Source: Pseudonocardia bannensis (lineage in GTDB: Bacteria > Actinomycetota > Actinomycetes > Mycobacteriales > Pseudonocardiaceae). Taken from it: a stretch of DNA of 64,000 bases. Positions 7,564 through 16,366 of this stretch are shown in pieces. Position numbers and translations under genes: made by a program. The stretch lies in assembly GCF_012911875.1 (NCBI RefSeq), contig NZ_JAAXKZ010000007.1, positions 28,079 to 92,078 on the forward strand, in the 5' to 3' direction. How positions within the stretch are numbered: position 1 is the stretch's first letter; each line of letters begins with the position of its first letter. Below the pieces are notes generated by a model that saw nothing but the letters and a program-made list of their open reading frames with translations, did no database searches and had not been told where the DNA came from.

Positions 7564-10371
7564 CTACTTGGCAGGGGCCTTCCTGCGGGCCGGGGCCTTT
7601 CGCGCGGTCGTCTTCTTCGGCGCCGTTCCCCGCGCCCGCCGGTCCGCCAGCAGCTCGGAGGCGCGCTCGTCGGTGATCTCCTCGACGCTGTCGCCCTTGC
7701 GCAGCGACGCGTTGGTCTCACCGTCGGTGACGTACGGCCCGAACCGCCCGTCCTTGATCACCATCGGTTTGCCCGTCGCGGAGTCCTTGCCCAGCTCGCG
7801 CAGCGGCGGGGTGGCCGCGGCCGTGCGACGTCCCCGCTGCTTCGGCTGCTTGTAGATCTCGACGGCCTCGTCGAGCGTGACCGTGAACAGCTGATCCTCG
7901 CTGGTCAGCGACCGTGAGTCGGTGCCCTTCTTCAGGTACGGGCCGTAGCGGCCGTTCTGCGCGGTGATCTCCTCACCGCTCTCCGGGTCGATGCCCACCA
8001 GACGCGGCAACGACAGCAGCCGCAGCGCCTCCTCCAGGGTCACCGTCTCCACGGTCATGGTCTTGAACAGCGACCCCGTGCGCGGCTTGGGCTTGGCGGC
8101 GGCCTTCTTCTTGGTCCCGTTGCTCGACTCGGCCTCGGCGGGCTCGGGGAGGATCTCGGTCACGTAGGGCCCGTAGCGGCCCTCCTTGGCGACGATCTCG
8201 TTCCCGGTCACCGGGTCGGTGCCCAGCACACGGCCCTCGGCGGGCACTGCGAACAGCTGCTCGGCGATCTCCGCGGTCAGCTCGTCCGGCGGCAGGTCAT
8301 CGGGCAGGTTGGCCCGCTGCGACGTCCCGTCGACGACGCGCTCCAGGTACGGCCCGTAACGGCCGACCCGGACCACGACGTCGCCGAACATCGGGATCGA
8401 GTTGATCTCGCGGGCGTCGATCTCCTCGAGGTTCACCCCGACCAGCTTCTTCAGCCCGCCGGCCCGGGCCACCGAGCCCTCGGTGCCCTGGGCGGCGCCG
8501 AAGTAGAAGCCCGACAGCCAGTCCGTGCGGGCCTGCGTCCCGGACGCGATGGCGTCGAGCTCGTCCTCCATGGCGGCGGTGAAGTCGTAGTCGACCAGCC
8601 GGCCGAAGTGGTGCTCGAGCAGCCCGACCACGGAGAACGCGACCCACGACGGGACCAGGGCGCTGCCCTTCTTCCAGACGTAGCCGCGGTCCTGGATGGT
8701 CTTGATGATCGACGCGTAGGTCGACGGCCGTCCGATACCCAGCTCCTCGAGGGCCTTGACCAGGCTCGGCTCGGTGTAGCGGGCGGGCGGGTTGGTGGAG
8801 TGCCCGTCGGGGTTCAGCTCGGTCGCGGTGACGGCCTGGCCCTGGGTCAGCTCCGGCAGCCGCGACTCGGCGTCGTCGGCCAGGCCGCCGGTCTGGTCGT
8901 CGACCGTCTCGACGTAGGCCTTGAGGAAGCCGGGGAAGGTGATGGTGCGGCCCGACGCGGCGAACGTGGTCTCCTCGCCGGTGGCCGCGGTGCCGGTGAC
9001 CCGCACGCTCATCGTGGTACCGCGCGCGTCGGCCATCTGCGAGGCCACCGTGCGCTGCCAGATGAGCTCGTAGAGCCGGAAGTCGTCGCCCTCGACCTCG
9101 CGGGCGATCTCACCCGGGGTCCGGAACGTCTCGCCTGCAGGCCGGATGGCCTCGTGGGCCTCCTGCGCGTTCTTCACCTTGCGGGTGTACTGCCGCGGCG
9201 AAGGCGAGACGTAGGCGTCGCCATAGAGCTCGCGGGCCTGGGAGCGGGCCGCCTGGATCGCCGACTCCGACAGCGTCGTCGAGTCGGTCCGCATGTAGGT
9301 GATGTAGCCGTTCTCGTACAGCCGCTGCGCGCTGCGCATCGTCCGCTCGGCGGAGAACCGCAGCTTGCGCCCGGCCTCCTGCTGCAGCGTCGAGGTCATG
9401 AACGGCGCGTACGGCTTGCGGGTGTACGGCTTCGACTCGACGCTCGACACGGTCAGGTCGCGGCCGTCGAGCGCCTCCGCCAGCCGGCGGGCGCTCGCCT
9501 CGTCCAGCACGCGGACGGAGCCGTCGGTGGTCTTCAGCTGCCCGTCGGGTCCGAAGTCGCGGCCGGTGGCCACCTTCGTGCCGTCGACGGACACGAGCCG
9601 GGCGCCGAACCGGCGGGGGCTCGCGTCGGCACCCGCATCGAGCGTGGCCGCGATGTCCCAGTACTCCGCCGAGACGAACGCCATCCGCTCGCGCTCGCGC
9701 TGCACGATGAGCCGCGTCGCCACCGACTGCACGCGGCCCGCCGAGAGCTTCGGCATGACCTTCTTCCACAGCACGGGGGAGACCTCGTAGCCGTAGAGCC
9801 GGTCGAGGATGCGCCGCGTCTCCTGCGCGTCGACGAGATCCTGGTCGAGCTCGCGGGTGTTCTCCGCGGCGGCCCGGATCGCGGGCTCGGTGATCTCGTG
9901 GAAGACCATCCGGCGCACCGGGATCTTGGGCTTGAGCGTGTCGAGCAGGTGCCAGGCGATCGCCTCGCCCTCGCGGTCGGGGTCCGTCGCGAGCAGCAGC
10001 TCGTCGACACCCTTCAGCGCGTCCTTGAGCTCGGTGACCTTGCCCTTCTTCTCCGGCGTCACGATGTAGAGCGGCGCGAAGGAGTTGTCGACGTCGACAC
10101 CGAGCCGGGCCCAGGACTCACCCTTGTACTTCGCCGGCACGTCGGCCGCACCGCGGGGCAGGTCGCGGATGTGCCCGACCGAGGACTCGACCACGTAGTC
10201 CCTGCCCAGGTAAGGCGCGATCTTCTTCGCCTTGGTCGGCGACTCGACGATCACGAGCCGACGTGTCGGGCGCCCGGCCTCGGTCGAGGCGGGCGTGCCG
10301 TTGCGGCGGCTCCCGCCCGCACTGCTGCGGGTGGCCGCTGCCGCCTTCGAGCTCGTCGTTCCGGTTGCCAC
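7564..10371 (-). CDS. topA: DNA topoisomerase I
   Basis: Relaxes negatively supercoiled DNA by transient single-strand cleavage. From the GTG at 10371 it is 935 residues, close to the mycobacterial enzyme. The TOPRIM domain starts at LVIVESPTKAKK (Glu43) and carries ATDPDREGE (Asp130 and Asp132). The catalytic Tyr is Tyr359 in GYITYMRTDST. The C-terminal half has repeated GRYGPYL-type modules, typical of actinobacterial TopA in place of zinc ribbons, and ends in a Lys/Arg/Ala-rich tail. GTG 10371 has GGAG about 11 bases upstream; the ORF runs 56 codons further upstream in low-complexity sequence that is probably untranslated. Downstream of it, transcription meets the hairpin shared with yqeY. 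Confidence 0.95.
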   Translation of the reverse strand: MATGTTSSKAAAATRSSAGGSRRNGTPASTEAGRPTRRLVIVESPTKAKKIAPYLGRDYVVESSVGHIRDLPRGAADVPAKYKGESWARLGVDVDNSFAPLYIVTPEKKGKVTELKDALKGVDELLLATDPDREGEAIAWHLLDTLKPKIPVRRMVFHEITEPAIRAAAENTRELDQDLVDAQETRRILDRLYGYEVSPVLWKKVMPKLSAGRVQSVATRLIVQRERERMAFVSAEYWDIAATLDAGADASPRRFGARLVSVDGTKVATGRDFGPDGQLKTTDGSVRVLDEASARRLAEALDGRDLTVSSVESKPYTRKPYAPFMTSTLQQEAGRKLRFSAERTMRSAQRLYENGYITYMRTDSTTLSESAIQAARSQARELYGDAYVSPSPRQYTRKVKNAQEAHEAIRPAGETFRTPGEIAREVEGDDFRLYELIWQRTVASQMADARGTTMSVRVTGTAATGEETTFAASGRTITFPGFLKAYVETVDDQTGGLADDAESRLPELTQGQAVTATELNPDGHSTNPPARYTEPSLVKALEELGIGRPSTYASIIKTIQDRGYVWKKGSALVPSWVAFSVVGLLEHHFGRLVDYDFTAAMEDELDAIASGTQARTDWLSGFYFGAAQGTEGSVARAGGLKKLVGVNLEEIDAREINSIPMFGDVVVRVGRYGPYLERVVDGTSQRANLPDDLPPDELTAEIAEQLFAVPAEGRVLGTDPVTGNEIVAKEGRYGPYVTEILPEPAEAESSNGTKKKAAAKPKPRTGSLFKTMTVETVTLEEALRLLSLPRLVGIDPESGEEITAQNGRYGPYLKKGTDSRSLTSEDQLFTVTLDEAVEIYKQPKQRGRRTAAATPPLRELGKDSATGKPMVIKDGRFGPYVTDGETNASLRKGDSVEEITDERASELLADRRARGTAPKKTTARKAPARRKAPAK

Positions 10372-10602
10372 CTTGGTCCTACTCCATCGTCGCCGGGAGC
10401 GTCGCCCATCGGCACGCCCTGGCCGGGAGACCGCGCGTTCATCGCGCCGGACCCGGCCTGTCGAGTCACCCCTTACCCGTCCGGAGGCGGGGCCGTCAGT
10501 ATCCCTGTACGGCGGGGTCTGGAACTCACGTTCGCACACTCACCCGGTGTGTCGCATTCATCACGGCCCGAGTAGACGCGACGAGCGGAGCCTAACCAGG
10601 CG

Positions 10603-11220
10603 TCAAGCCTCGCTGCGACCCCAGTACCGCGGCCAGGCGGCGGCGGGTACCCCGATCGGCGGCGGACCCACCAGCTCGACGAGCCGCTGCATACGCCGGG
10701 TTCCACTGATACGCAACGCCGGCCCGCTCGGTCCGCATTCCCCGTCCACCGGCTCGACCCGGGCAGGCGGGAGCCCGGCCCGGGTGGCCGCGGCGATCAG
10801 CGGCTGGTGCGTCTCGGGGGCGTGCGGGTCCAGGAACAGCAGGAAACCGCCCCGATGGTCGGGCCGGCCCGCGGCCAGGGCCCACAGCCGCAGGAGCGGC
10901 CCGTCGAGCTGGAAGCGGTCGGGCACCGCCTTCACGGCGCCGCGCGTCCACTGCCGGGCGAGCGCGACCAGGTCGCAGCGGAATGCCGTCCGCAGCGCCG
11001 CGGCGCCGCTCTCGGTGGTCGCCGGCTCCAGGCGGATACCCGTCGTGGCCGCGACGGCGCGCACGGCGGGCGCCCGGTCCGGATCGGGAAGGACCGTCGT
11101 GAGCCGAGCGGTGTCCCCGGTCCCGAAGCGCACGATCTGACCGGGGCCGCAGAGCAGGCCGGCCAGGTCGCTCACCCGCACCGGGCGCGCCTCCGCGGAG
11201 AACAGCGAGAGCTGGGACAC
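10603..11220 (-). CDS. conserved actinobacterial protein, Rv3647c-like
   Basis: 205 residues beginning with SQLSLFSAEARPVRVSDLAGLL. The position directly upstream of topA on the same strand matches M. tuberculosis Rv3647c, a conserved protein of unknown function. Visible blocks include LCGPGQIVRFGTGD, ALRTAFRCDLVALARQW, and a C-terminal LVGPPPIGVPAAAWPRYWGR. No catalytic motif is recognised. It lies 231 bases upstream of the topA start and could be cotranscribed. Confidence 0.7.
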   Translation of the reverse strand: MSQLSLFSAEARPVRVSDLAGLLCGPGQIVRFGTGDTARLTTVLPDPDRAPAVRAVAATTGIRLEPATTESGAAALRTAFRCDLVALARQWTRGAVKAVPDRFQLDGPLLRLWALAAGRPDHRGGFLLFLDPHAPETHQPLIAAATRAGLPPARVEPVDGECGPSGPALRISGTRRMQRLVELVGPPPIGVPAAAWPRYWGRSEA

Positions 11221-11308
11221 GCTCCGTACGGTAGAACAGTTGTTCGATCATGGTGCGGGGACGCGCCGGGCGAACCCGACCGGGAGACGCTCCCGTGCGC
11301 CGGACGGA

Positions 11309-11905
11309 TCAGCCGCCGGTTCCGAGGGCGCCCAGTTGCTGGCAGTTCGCCGACCGCTCGGCCGCCTTGTCCAGCCGGGGGAGCGCCCCGAGATCGCCCA
11401 GTGCATCCGGCGCCGTGATCTCGTTCAGGGTGGCCTCCGCCTCGGACAGGGCGGCCTGGAATCCGTTCGGGTCGTTCGGATCGGCCGCATCGACCTTGCC
11501 CTTGGCGGTGCTGATGTCGAGCTCCAACTGGCGCAGCACGCCGTCGATCCGGGTCACCGCCTCGTCGCCGCCGGTGACCGGGGAACGGCCGACTCCGCCG
11601 AGCTCGCTGAGGCTCTGCTGGATGCCGGTGACGATGCTCCCCAGATACTCGCTGAGCACCTGCTTGATGGCCGGGAGGTCCGACGAGGAGGTGAAGTCGG
11701 GCTCGTTCAAGGCCGGCCGGGTGAACGTGAGCAGCGAGCCGCACACGCGGTCGGCCCACGCCACCGGGTCGCTACCGGGGCCCTCGGTGGGCACGGGCCC
11801 CGGGTCGGCGGCCGGTGAGCCGGCGACGACGCTGGTGCAACCGGCGCCGAGCAGCAGTGTGCTCAGCACGGCCGCGACGACGGCGAGGCGGGTCGTGCGG
11901 GACAT
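11309..11905 (-). CDS. lipoprotein, paralogue 1 of a tandem trio
   Basis: 198 residues with a type II signal peptide: Arg near the N-terminus, a hydrophobic core and lipobox LLGAGC, so lipid-anchored outside the membrane. The mature part has WADRVCG near its start and NCQQLGALGTGG at its end. Between them are a SPVTGGDEAV block and KVDAADPNDP. The same blocks in the same order occur in the next two genes upstream. Two conserved Cys (in VCG and NCQ) could form a disulfide. Start ATG 11905 has GGGAG at a suitable distance; the ORF runs 20 codons further without a signal-like start. Function unknown. Confidence 0.78.
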   Translation of the reverse strand: MSRTTRLAVVAAVLSTLLLGAGCTSVVAGSPAADPGPVPTEGPGSDPVAWADRVCGSLLTFTRPALNEPDFTSSSDLPAIKQVLSEYLGSIVTGIQQSLSELGGVGRSPVTGGDEAVTRIDGVLRQLELDISTAKGKVDAADPNDPNGFQAALSEAEATLNEITAPDALGDLGALPRLDKAAERSANCQQLGALGTGG

Positions 11906-12066
11906 GTGCCGGCTCCCGGTTCGGGGGAAGGGACCTGATCGCCCGACAGTCTGCCTGCGCCGCATCCCGGTTGCAGCAACCGGCCCGTCGGGACGCGCCG
12001 CTCGCGCACCGCGCGGACACCGGCCGGCCCGGAGCCCGCGTGGCGGGCCGCCGGGGTCGCGGCCGC

Positions 12067-12612
12067 TCAGCCGCCGGTCGCGCTGCGTACCTTCTGGCAG
12101 TTCGGCGCCTGTTCGGCGGCACTGTTCAGCTCGGGGTTGGCCTCCAGCCCGGTCGCGGGGCTGGGGAGGTTCTCGAGCTCCTGCAACGGGGCGAAGGCGG
12201 CAGACAGGGCCTGCGGATCGGCGGAGTCGGCCGCGTCGATCTGGGTGCGGGCGGACTCGAACGAGGACTTGAACCGGGTCAGGGTCTCGGTGAGGTCGGC
12301 GACGACCGCGTCACCGCCCGCCACGGGCGACGGCCCGACCCGGCCCAGCGCGTCGATCGAGCCCTGCACGGCCGCGCCGGTGCTGCCGAGGTACGTGGAG
12401 AAGGACCGCAGCGCCCCGGCCGGGTCGGCGGCGTCGAGACTCGGCTGGGTGGAGGCGGCCTCGGTGAACTGCAGGACCGCCCCGCACACGTCGTCGGTCC
12501 ACTGCACGGCGTCGCCCTGTGCCGCGGAGCCGACGCCCGAGGAACAGCCCGCGGCGACGAACAGTGCCCCGAGCAGCGTGGCGAGGCGAGCAGGACGGGT
12601 GGCGCAGGGCAT
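12067..12612 (-). CDS. lipoprotein, paralogue 2 of a tandem trio
   Basis: 181 residues with lipobox VAAGC after a short Arg-containing n-region. The mature domain shares with its neighbours WTDDVCG, PSPVAGGDAVV, QIDAADSADP, a LENLPSPATGLEANPEL segment and a closing NCQKVRSATGG. It is closer to paralogue 3 than to paralogue 1 in the LPxPAxxLEANPxL block. The ATG at 12612 is preceded by GGAG about 8 bases away. The minus-strand order and 161-base spacing to paralogue 1 suggest serial duplication. Function unknown. Confidence 0.78.
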   Translation of the reverse strand: MPCATRPARLATLLGALFVAAGCSSGVGSAAQGDAVQWTDDVCGAVLQFTEAASTQPSLDAADPAGALRSFSTYLGSTGAAVQGSIDALGRVGPSPVAGGDAVVADLTETLTRFKSSFESARTQIDAADSADPQALSAAFAPLQELENLPSPATGLEANPELNSAAEQAPNCQKVRSATGG

Positions 12613-12699
12613 GGGCCGGCTCCAGTTCGGGGTGGGGTGCCTCAGTCTGCCGGGTCCGAACCCGGCACCGGCGCGCGTTCGCCTGATCGTGATCATCGA

Positions 12700-13239
12700 T
12701 CAGCCGCCGGCTCCGTCCTGCCGTAGATCCCGGCACCTCGGCGCGGCGCTCAGCGCCTCCCGGAGATCGGGATTGGCCTCCAGGGTCGCGGCCGGGTCGG
12801 GCAGGCTCGTGAGGTTCTGCAGGGGCGCGACAGCGGACCGCAGCGCGGCCTCGGCGTCGGGACCGCCGACGTCGACGACGTCGATCTGGGACTTCGCGGT
12901 CGCGAAGGTCGTCCGGACGACGGTCATCCGCTGCTTCAGCGTGGTGACGACGGTGTCGCCGCCCTCGACCGGCGGATCGCCGACGGCGTCGAGGTCGGCG
13001 ATGGCACCCTGCGCGGCGGTGACGGCGTTGCCCGTGAAGTCGGCGAGTTCCTGCACCTTGGCGGGGGTGTCGGTGGCCGTCACCTTCGCGGCGGCGCTGG
13101 AGACCGTGTCCCGGAAGGCGACCATCGCACCGCACACCTGGTCCGACCACGTGACGGCTTCGGCGTCACCGCCGCACCCGGCGACGAGGAGAACCGTCAG
13201 GCTCGCGCCGATCGCACCGACGGACCTGGGAAGCCTCAT
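12700..13239 (-). CDS. lipoprotein, paralogue 3 of a tandem trio
   Basis: 179 residues from the ATG at 13239, which has a strong GGAAGGGG ribosome site. Lipobox LLVAGC, followed by the shared mature domain: VTWSDQVCGAM, DPPVEGGDTVV, QIDVVDVGGPD, LPDPAATLEANPDL, and RCRDLRQDGAGG at the end. It keeps both Cys positions of the family. It is the first gene of the trio in transcription order, with the hppA terminator just upstream. Function unknown; the domain may bind a ligand or partner at the cell surface. Confidence 0.8.
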   Translation of the reverse strand: MRLPRSVGAIGASLTVLLVAGCGGDAEAVTWSDQVCGAMVAFRDTVSSAAAKVTATDTPAKVQELADFTGNAVTAAQGAIADLDAVGDPPVEGGDTVVTTLKQRMTVVRTTFATAKSQIDVVDVGGPDAEAALRSAVAPLQNLTSLPDPAATLEANPDLREALSAAPRCRDLRQDGAGG

Positions 13240-13330
13240 CTGTCCCCTTCCGGCGAGCAGCGACGGCGGAGGGCGCGGCACTCGGCCGGCGCCTCGGGCC
13301 CATGGACCCTACTGAAGTACCCGGGTACGG

Positions 13331-13367
13331 CGGAGGCCGCCCGTCCCAGGGGAACGGGCGGCCTCCG
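13331..13367 (-). terminator. terminator hairpin after hppA
   Basis: A perfect 14-base inverted repeat (13331-13344 and 13354-13367, arm CGGAGGCCGCCCGT) with a 9-base loop, 24 bases past the hppA stop. Confidence 0.8.
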
Positions 13368-13390
13368 AACGGACCGCGCGGATGCTCCGA

Positions 13391-15706
13391 TCAGCCGACC
13401 GGCTTCTCCGCGGGGGTGTCGGCGATGGCGGTGGAACGCCGCTTGGAGACCATGACCGCCGCCACGATGATCCCCACGGCGACCAGCGCGATGACGATCC
13501 GGACCGGGGTCGACGCCGTGTCGCCGACGGAGAAGGCCACGACAGCCGGGGCGATCAGCACGGAGACCAGGTTCATCACCTTGATCAGTGGGTTGATCGC
13601 GGGGCCGGCGGTGTCCTTGAACGGGTCGCCGACGGTGTCGCCGATGACGGTCGCCTCGTGCGCCGGCGAGCCCTTGCCGCCGTGGTTGCCGTCCTCGACG
13701 AGCTTCTTCGCGTTGTCCCAGGCGCCACCGGAGTTGGCGAGGAAGATGGCCATCAGGGTGCCGCACGCGATGGCGCCGGCCAGGTAGCCGGCGAGCGGGC
13801 CGATGCCGAGGCCGAAGCCGACGGCGATCGGGGCGAAGATCGCCAGCAGGCCGGGGGTGGCCAGCTCACGCAGCGAGTCGCGGGTGCAGATGTCGACGAC
13901 GCGGCCGTACTCGGGGCGGACCGTGCCCTCCATGATCCCCGGGTTGTCGCGGAACTGGCGCCGCACCTCGAACACGATCGCGCCCGCGGCCCGGGTCACG
14001 GCGTTGATCGCCAGACCGGAGAACATGAACACGACCGAAGCGCCGATGATCACGCCGACCAGGGTGTTCGGGGCGAACACCTCGGTGGCGAACGCGGTGC
14101 CCGCGTCCTGCAGCGCCACGCCGGCCTTGGCCAGCGCCTGGGTGAAGGCGTCGCGGTAGGAGCCGAACAGCGCGGTGGCGGCGAGTACCGCCGTCGCGAT
14201 CGCGATGCCCTTCGTGATGGCCTTGGTGGTGTTCCCGACCGCGTCGAGCTCGGTGAGGATGTCCACGCCCTCGCCCTCGACGTCGCCGGACATCTCCGCG
14301 ATGCCCTGCGCGTTGTCCGAGACCGGCCCGAAGGTGTCCATCGCGACGATGACGCCGACGGTGGTGAGCAGGCCGGTGCCGGCCAGGGCCACCGCGAACA
14401 GCGCCACGGTGATCGAGCCGGACAGCACGAAGGCGCCGTAGACGGCCGCGCTGATCACCAACGCGGTGTACACGGCGGACTCGAAGCCGATCGAGATCCC
14501 GGCCAGGATGACCGTGGCCGGACCCGTCAGGGAGGATTCGCCGACGGTCTTGACCGGCTTGTCCTCGGTTCCGGTGAAGTAGCCGGTGAGCCACAGGATG
14601 AGGCCGGCCAGCACGATCCCGATGATCACGGCGATCGAGGCGATGAGGCGCGGGTCCTGGAGCCCGCCCTCGGCGACGTCGGCGAGCACGCCGGTGTCGG
14701 TCGGGTTCAGATCGCCGAACGTGCTCGGCAGGTAGAGGTAGGCCGCGACGACGCAGAGGATCGCAGAGACCACCGCGGAGATGTAGAAGCTGCGGTTGAT
14801 CGTCGTCAGGCTGCTCTCGCCCTGGCGCGTGCGGGTGATGTAGACGCCGATGACCGCGGTGATCACGCCGATGGCGGGCACGATGAGCGGGAACAGCAGG
14901 CCCTGCAGGCCGAACGCCGCGGTGCCCAGGATGAGGGCCGCGACCAGGGTGACGGCGTAGGACTCGAAGAGGTCCGCGGCCATGCCGGCGCAGTCACCGA
15001 CGTTGTCGCCCACGTTGTCGGCGATGGTGGCGGCGTTGCGGGGGTCGTCCTCGGGGATGCCCTGCTCGACCTTGCCGACCAGGTCGGCGCCCACGTCGGC
15101 GGCCTTGGTGAAGATGCCGCCGCCGACCCGCATGAACATCGCGAGCAGCGCGGCACCGAAGCCGAAGCCCTCGAGCACCTTCGGGGCCTGGCCGGCGTAG
15201 ACCAGCACGACCAGCGCGGCCCCGAACAGGCCGAGGCCGACGGTGAACATGCCGACGACGCCTCCGGTCCGGAACGCGATGCGGGTGGCCTTCTCACGGC
15301 CCCCCGGCTCGCGGGCCGCCGAGGCGACCCGGATGTTGGCGCGGGTGGCCAGCCACATGCCCAGGTAGCCGATCGTCGCGGAGAACACCGCGCCGATCAC
15401 GAAGAAGATGGACCGCCCGATCCGTTCGCCGAGGTCGTCCGCGGGGAGCGCGAACAGCAGCACGAACACGATCACGACGAAGATGCCGAGCGTGCGGAAC
15501 TGGCGGTTGAGGTACGCCGCGGCGCCTTCCTGGACCGCTCGACCGATCTCCTGCATCTTCGAGGTGCCCTGGCCTGCGGCCAGCACCTCCCGCAGCAGCA
15601 TGTAGCCGATGGCCAGGGCAGCGAGCGCGACCACCGCGACCACGCCGACGACGACGCGGTCACTCGCCGTGAGCTCGAGGCCCTGCGCGAGGGTGGACAC
15701 GGACAT
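13391..15706 (-). CDS. hppA: membrane-bound proton-translocating pyrophosphatase
   Basis: Hydrolyses cytoplasmic pyrophosphate and pumps protons across the membrane. 771 residues with about 16 hydrophobic segments. Hallmarks seen: DVGADLVGKVEQG, IPEDDPRNAATIADNVGDNV, GDCAGMAADLFESY, and the C-terminal GGAWDNAKK and GDTVGDPFKDTAGPA motifs that bind Mg-PPi. The motif GNTTKAITKG has Lys where K+-dependent enzymes have Ala, so this should be the K+-independent H+-PPase type. The ATG at 15706 sits 4 bases after GGAGGA. It is monocistronic and upstream of a 13331-13367 terminator. Confidence 0.95.
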   Translation of the reverse strand: MSVSTLAQGLELTASDRVVVGVVAVVALAALAIGYMLLREVLAAGQGTSKMQEIGRAVQEGAAAYLNRQFRTLGIFVVIVFVLLFALPADDLGERIGRSIFFVIGAVFSATIGYLGMWLATRANIRVASAAREPGGREKATRIAFRTGGVVGMFTVGLGLFGAALVVLVYAGQAPKVLEGFGFGAALLAMFMRVGGGIFTKAADVGADLVGKVEQGIPEDDPRNAATIADNVGDNVGDCAGMAADLFESYAVTLVAALILGTAAFGLQGLLFPLIVPAIGVITAVIGVYITRTRQGESSLTTINRSFYISAVVSAILCVVAAYLYLPSTFGDLNPTDTGVLADVAEGGLQDPRLIASIAVIIGIVLAGLILWLTGYFTGTEDKPVKTVGESSLTGPATVILAGISIGFESAVYTALVISAAVYGAFVLSGSITVALFAVALAGTGLLTTVGVIVAMDTFGPVSDNAQGIAEMSGDVEGEGVDILTELDAVGNTTKAITKGIAIATAVLAATALFGSYRDAFTQALAKAGVALQDAGTAFATEVFAPNTLVGVIIGASVVFMFSGLAINAVTRAAGAIVFEVRRQFRDNPGIMEGTVRPEYGRVVDICTRDSLRELATPGLLAIFAPIAVGFGLGIGPLAGYLAGAIACGTLMAIFLANSGGAWDNAKKLVEDGNHGGKGSPAHEATVIGDTVGDPFKDTAGPAINPLIKVMNLVSVLIAPAVVAFSVGDTASTPVRIVIALVAVGIIVAAVMVSKRRSTAIADTPAEKPVG

Positions 15707-16366
15707 CCGTCCTCCTGGTTCAGTGGGACTTCTCTCACCAGGAAGTGACGGCACCCCTGGCGTCAACCCGCCTGTCACCGCTGGTAGGCGAGATGCGGGC
15801 GGATGCAGTCTAGAAGCGAGATGTGATTTTCATAGCACCGGCCGGGGCCGCCGGGGGACAGATAACGATATCGTCACGAATCCTGCACGGAGGTCAAGCT
15901 GTTGAACTCGGGCAATGTCTGATTCGTGACTGGTCCGTGATGACAGGCGTCGCATCGAGGTGCCGGTACGTGGCGATCATCACGTGTGTCGTGGCCGCAC
16001 TGCGGGCGGGCCTGATGATCACCACGAACAGTGACTGAACGGGCTGCTCGTCGACGCCATCGGTCCCGAACCGGCAGCGGCTAGCCGCGCGCTCGCAGCT
16101 GTCCGGTGGCCTACCCGCCGTGCGGGCGGTCCCGAGCCGGCAGCCGAGCCGTCCCGAGCCGGCGTCGGGCGCGAGGACCACCACGAGCCTGCCGACTCTC
16201 TTGCATGACGGCACCGGCTTCAGCCGGGCCCGGGCCCGAGGCGGTCGGCCCGGGCCTGTGCCGCGGTGGCCCCGGCGGCGGTTGCGGCCTCGTCGTCGAG
16301 CACCATCGCGACGGAGGTGGCGCGGCGCTGGGCTGACCGTCGGCGCGGTGTGTCAGTCTCGATGGT
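15707..16366. other. 660-base divergent intergenic region
   Basis: No gene is supported. It must hold the hppA promoter on the minus strand and that of the helicase on the plus strand. A short palindrome (ACGATATCGT, near 15868) is visible. Three imperfect copies of GTCCCGARCCGGC lie at 16063, 16129 and 16151. Two short ORFs (15823-16038 plus, 15894-16214 minus) have no ribosome site or family resemblance. Confidence 0.45.

Noticed and set aside
8608..10575. 655-codon plus-strand ORF opposite topA
   Set aside because: Antisense to topoisomerase I with no family features or ribosome site.
13382..15748. 788-codon plus-strand ORF opposite hppA
   Set aside because: Asp/Gly/Arg-rich low-complexity translation antisense to a conserved pump; a high-GC shadow.
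15823..16038. 71-codon plus-strand ORF in the hppA-helicase gap
   Set aside because: No ribosome site, no similarity and an abnormal codon mix.
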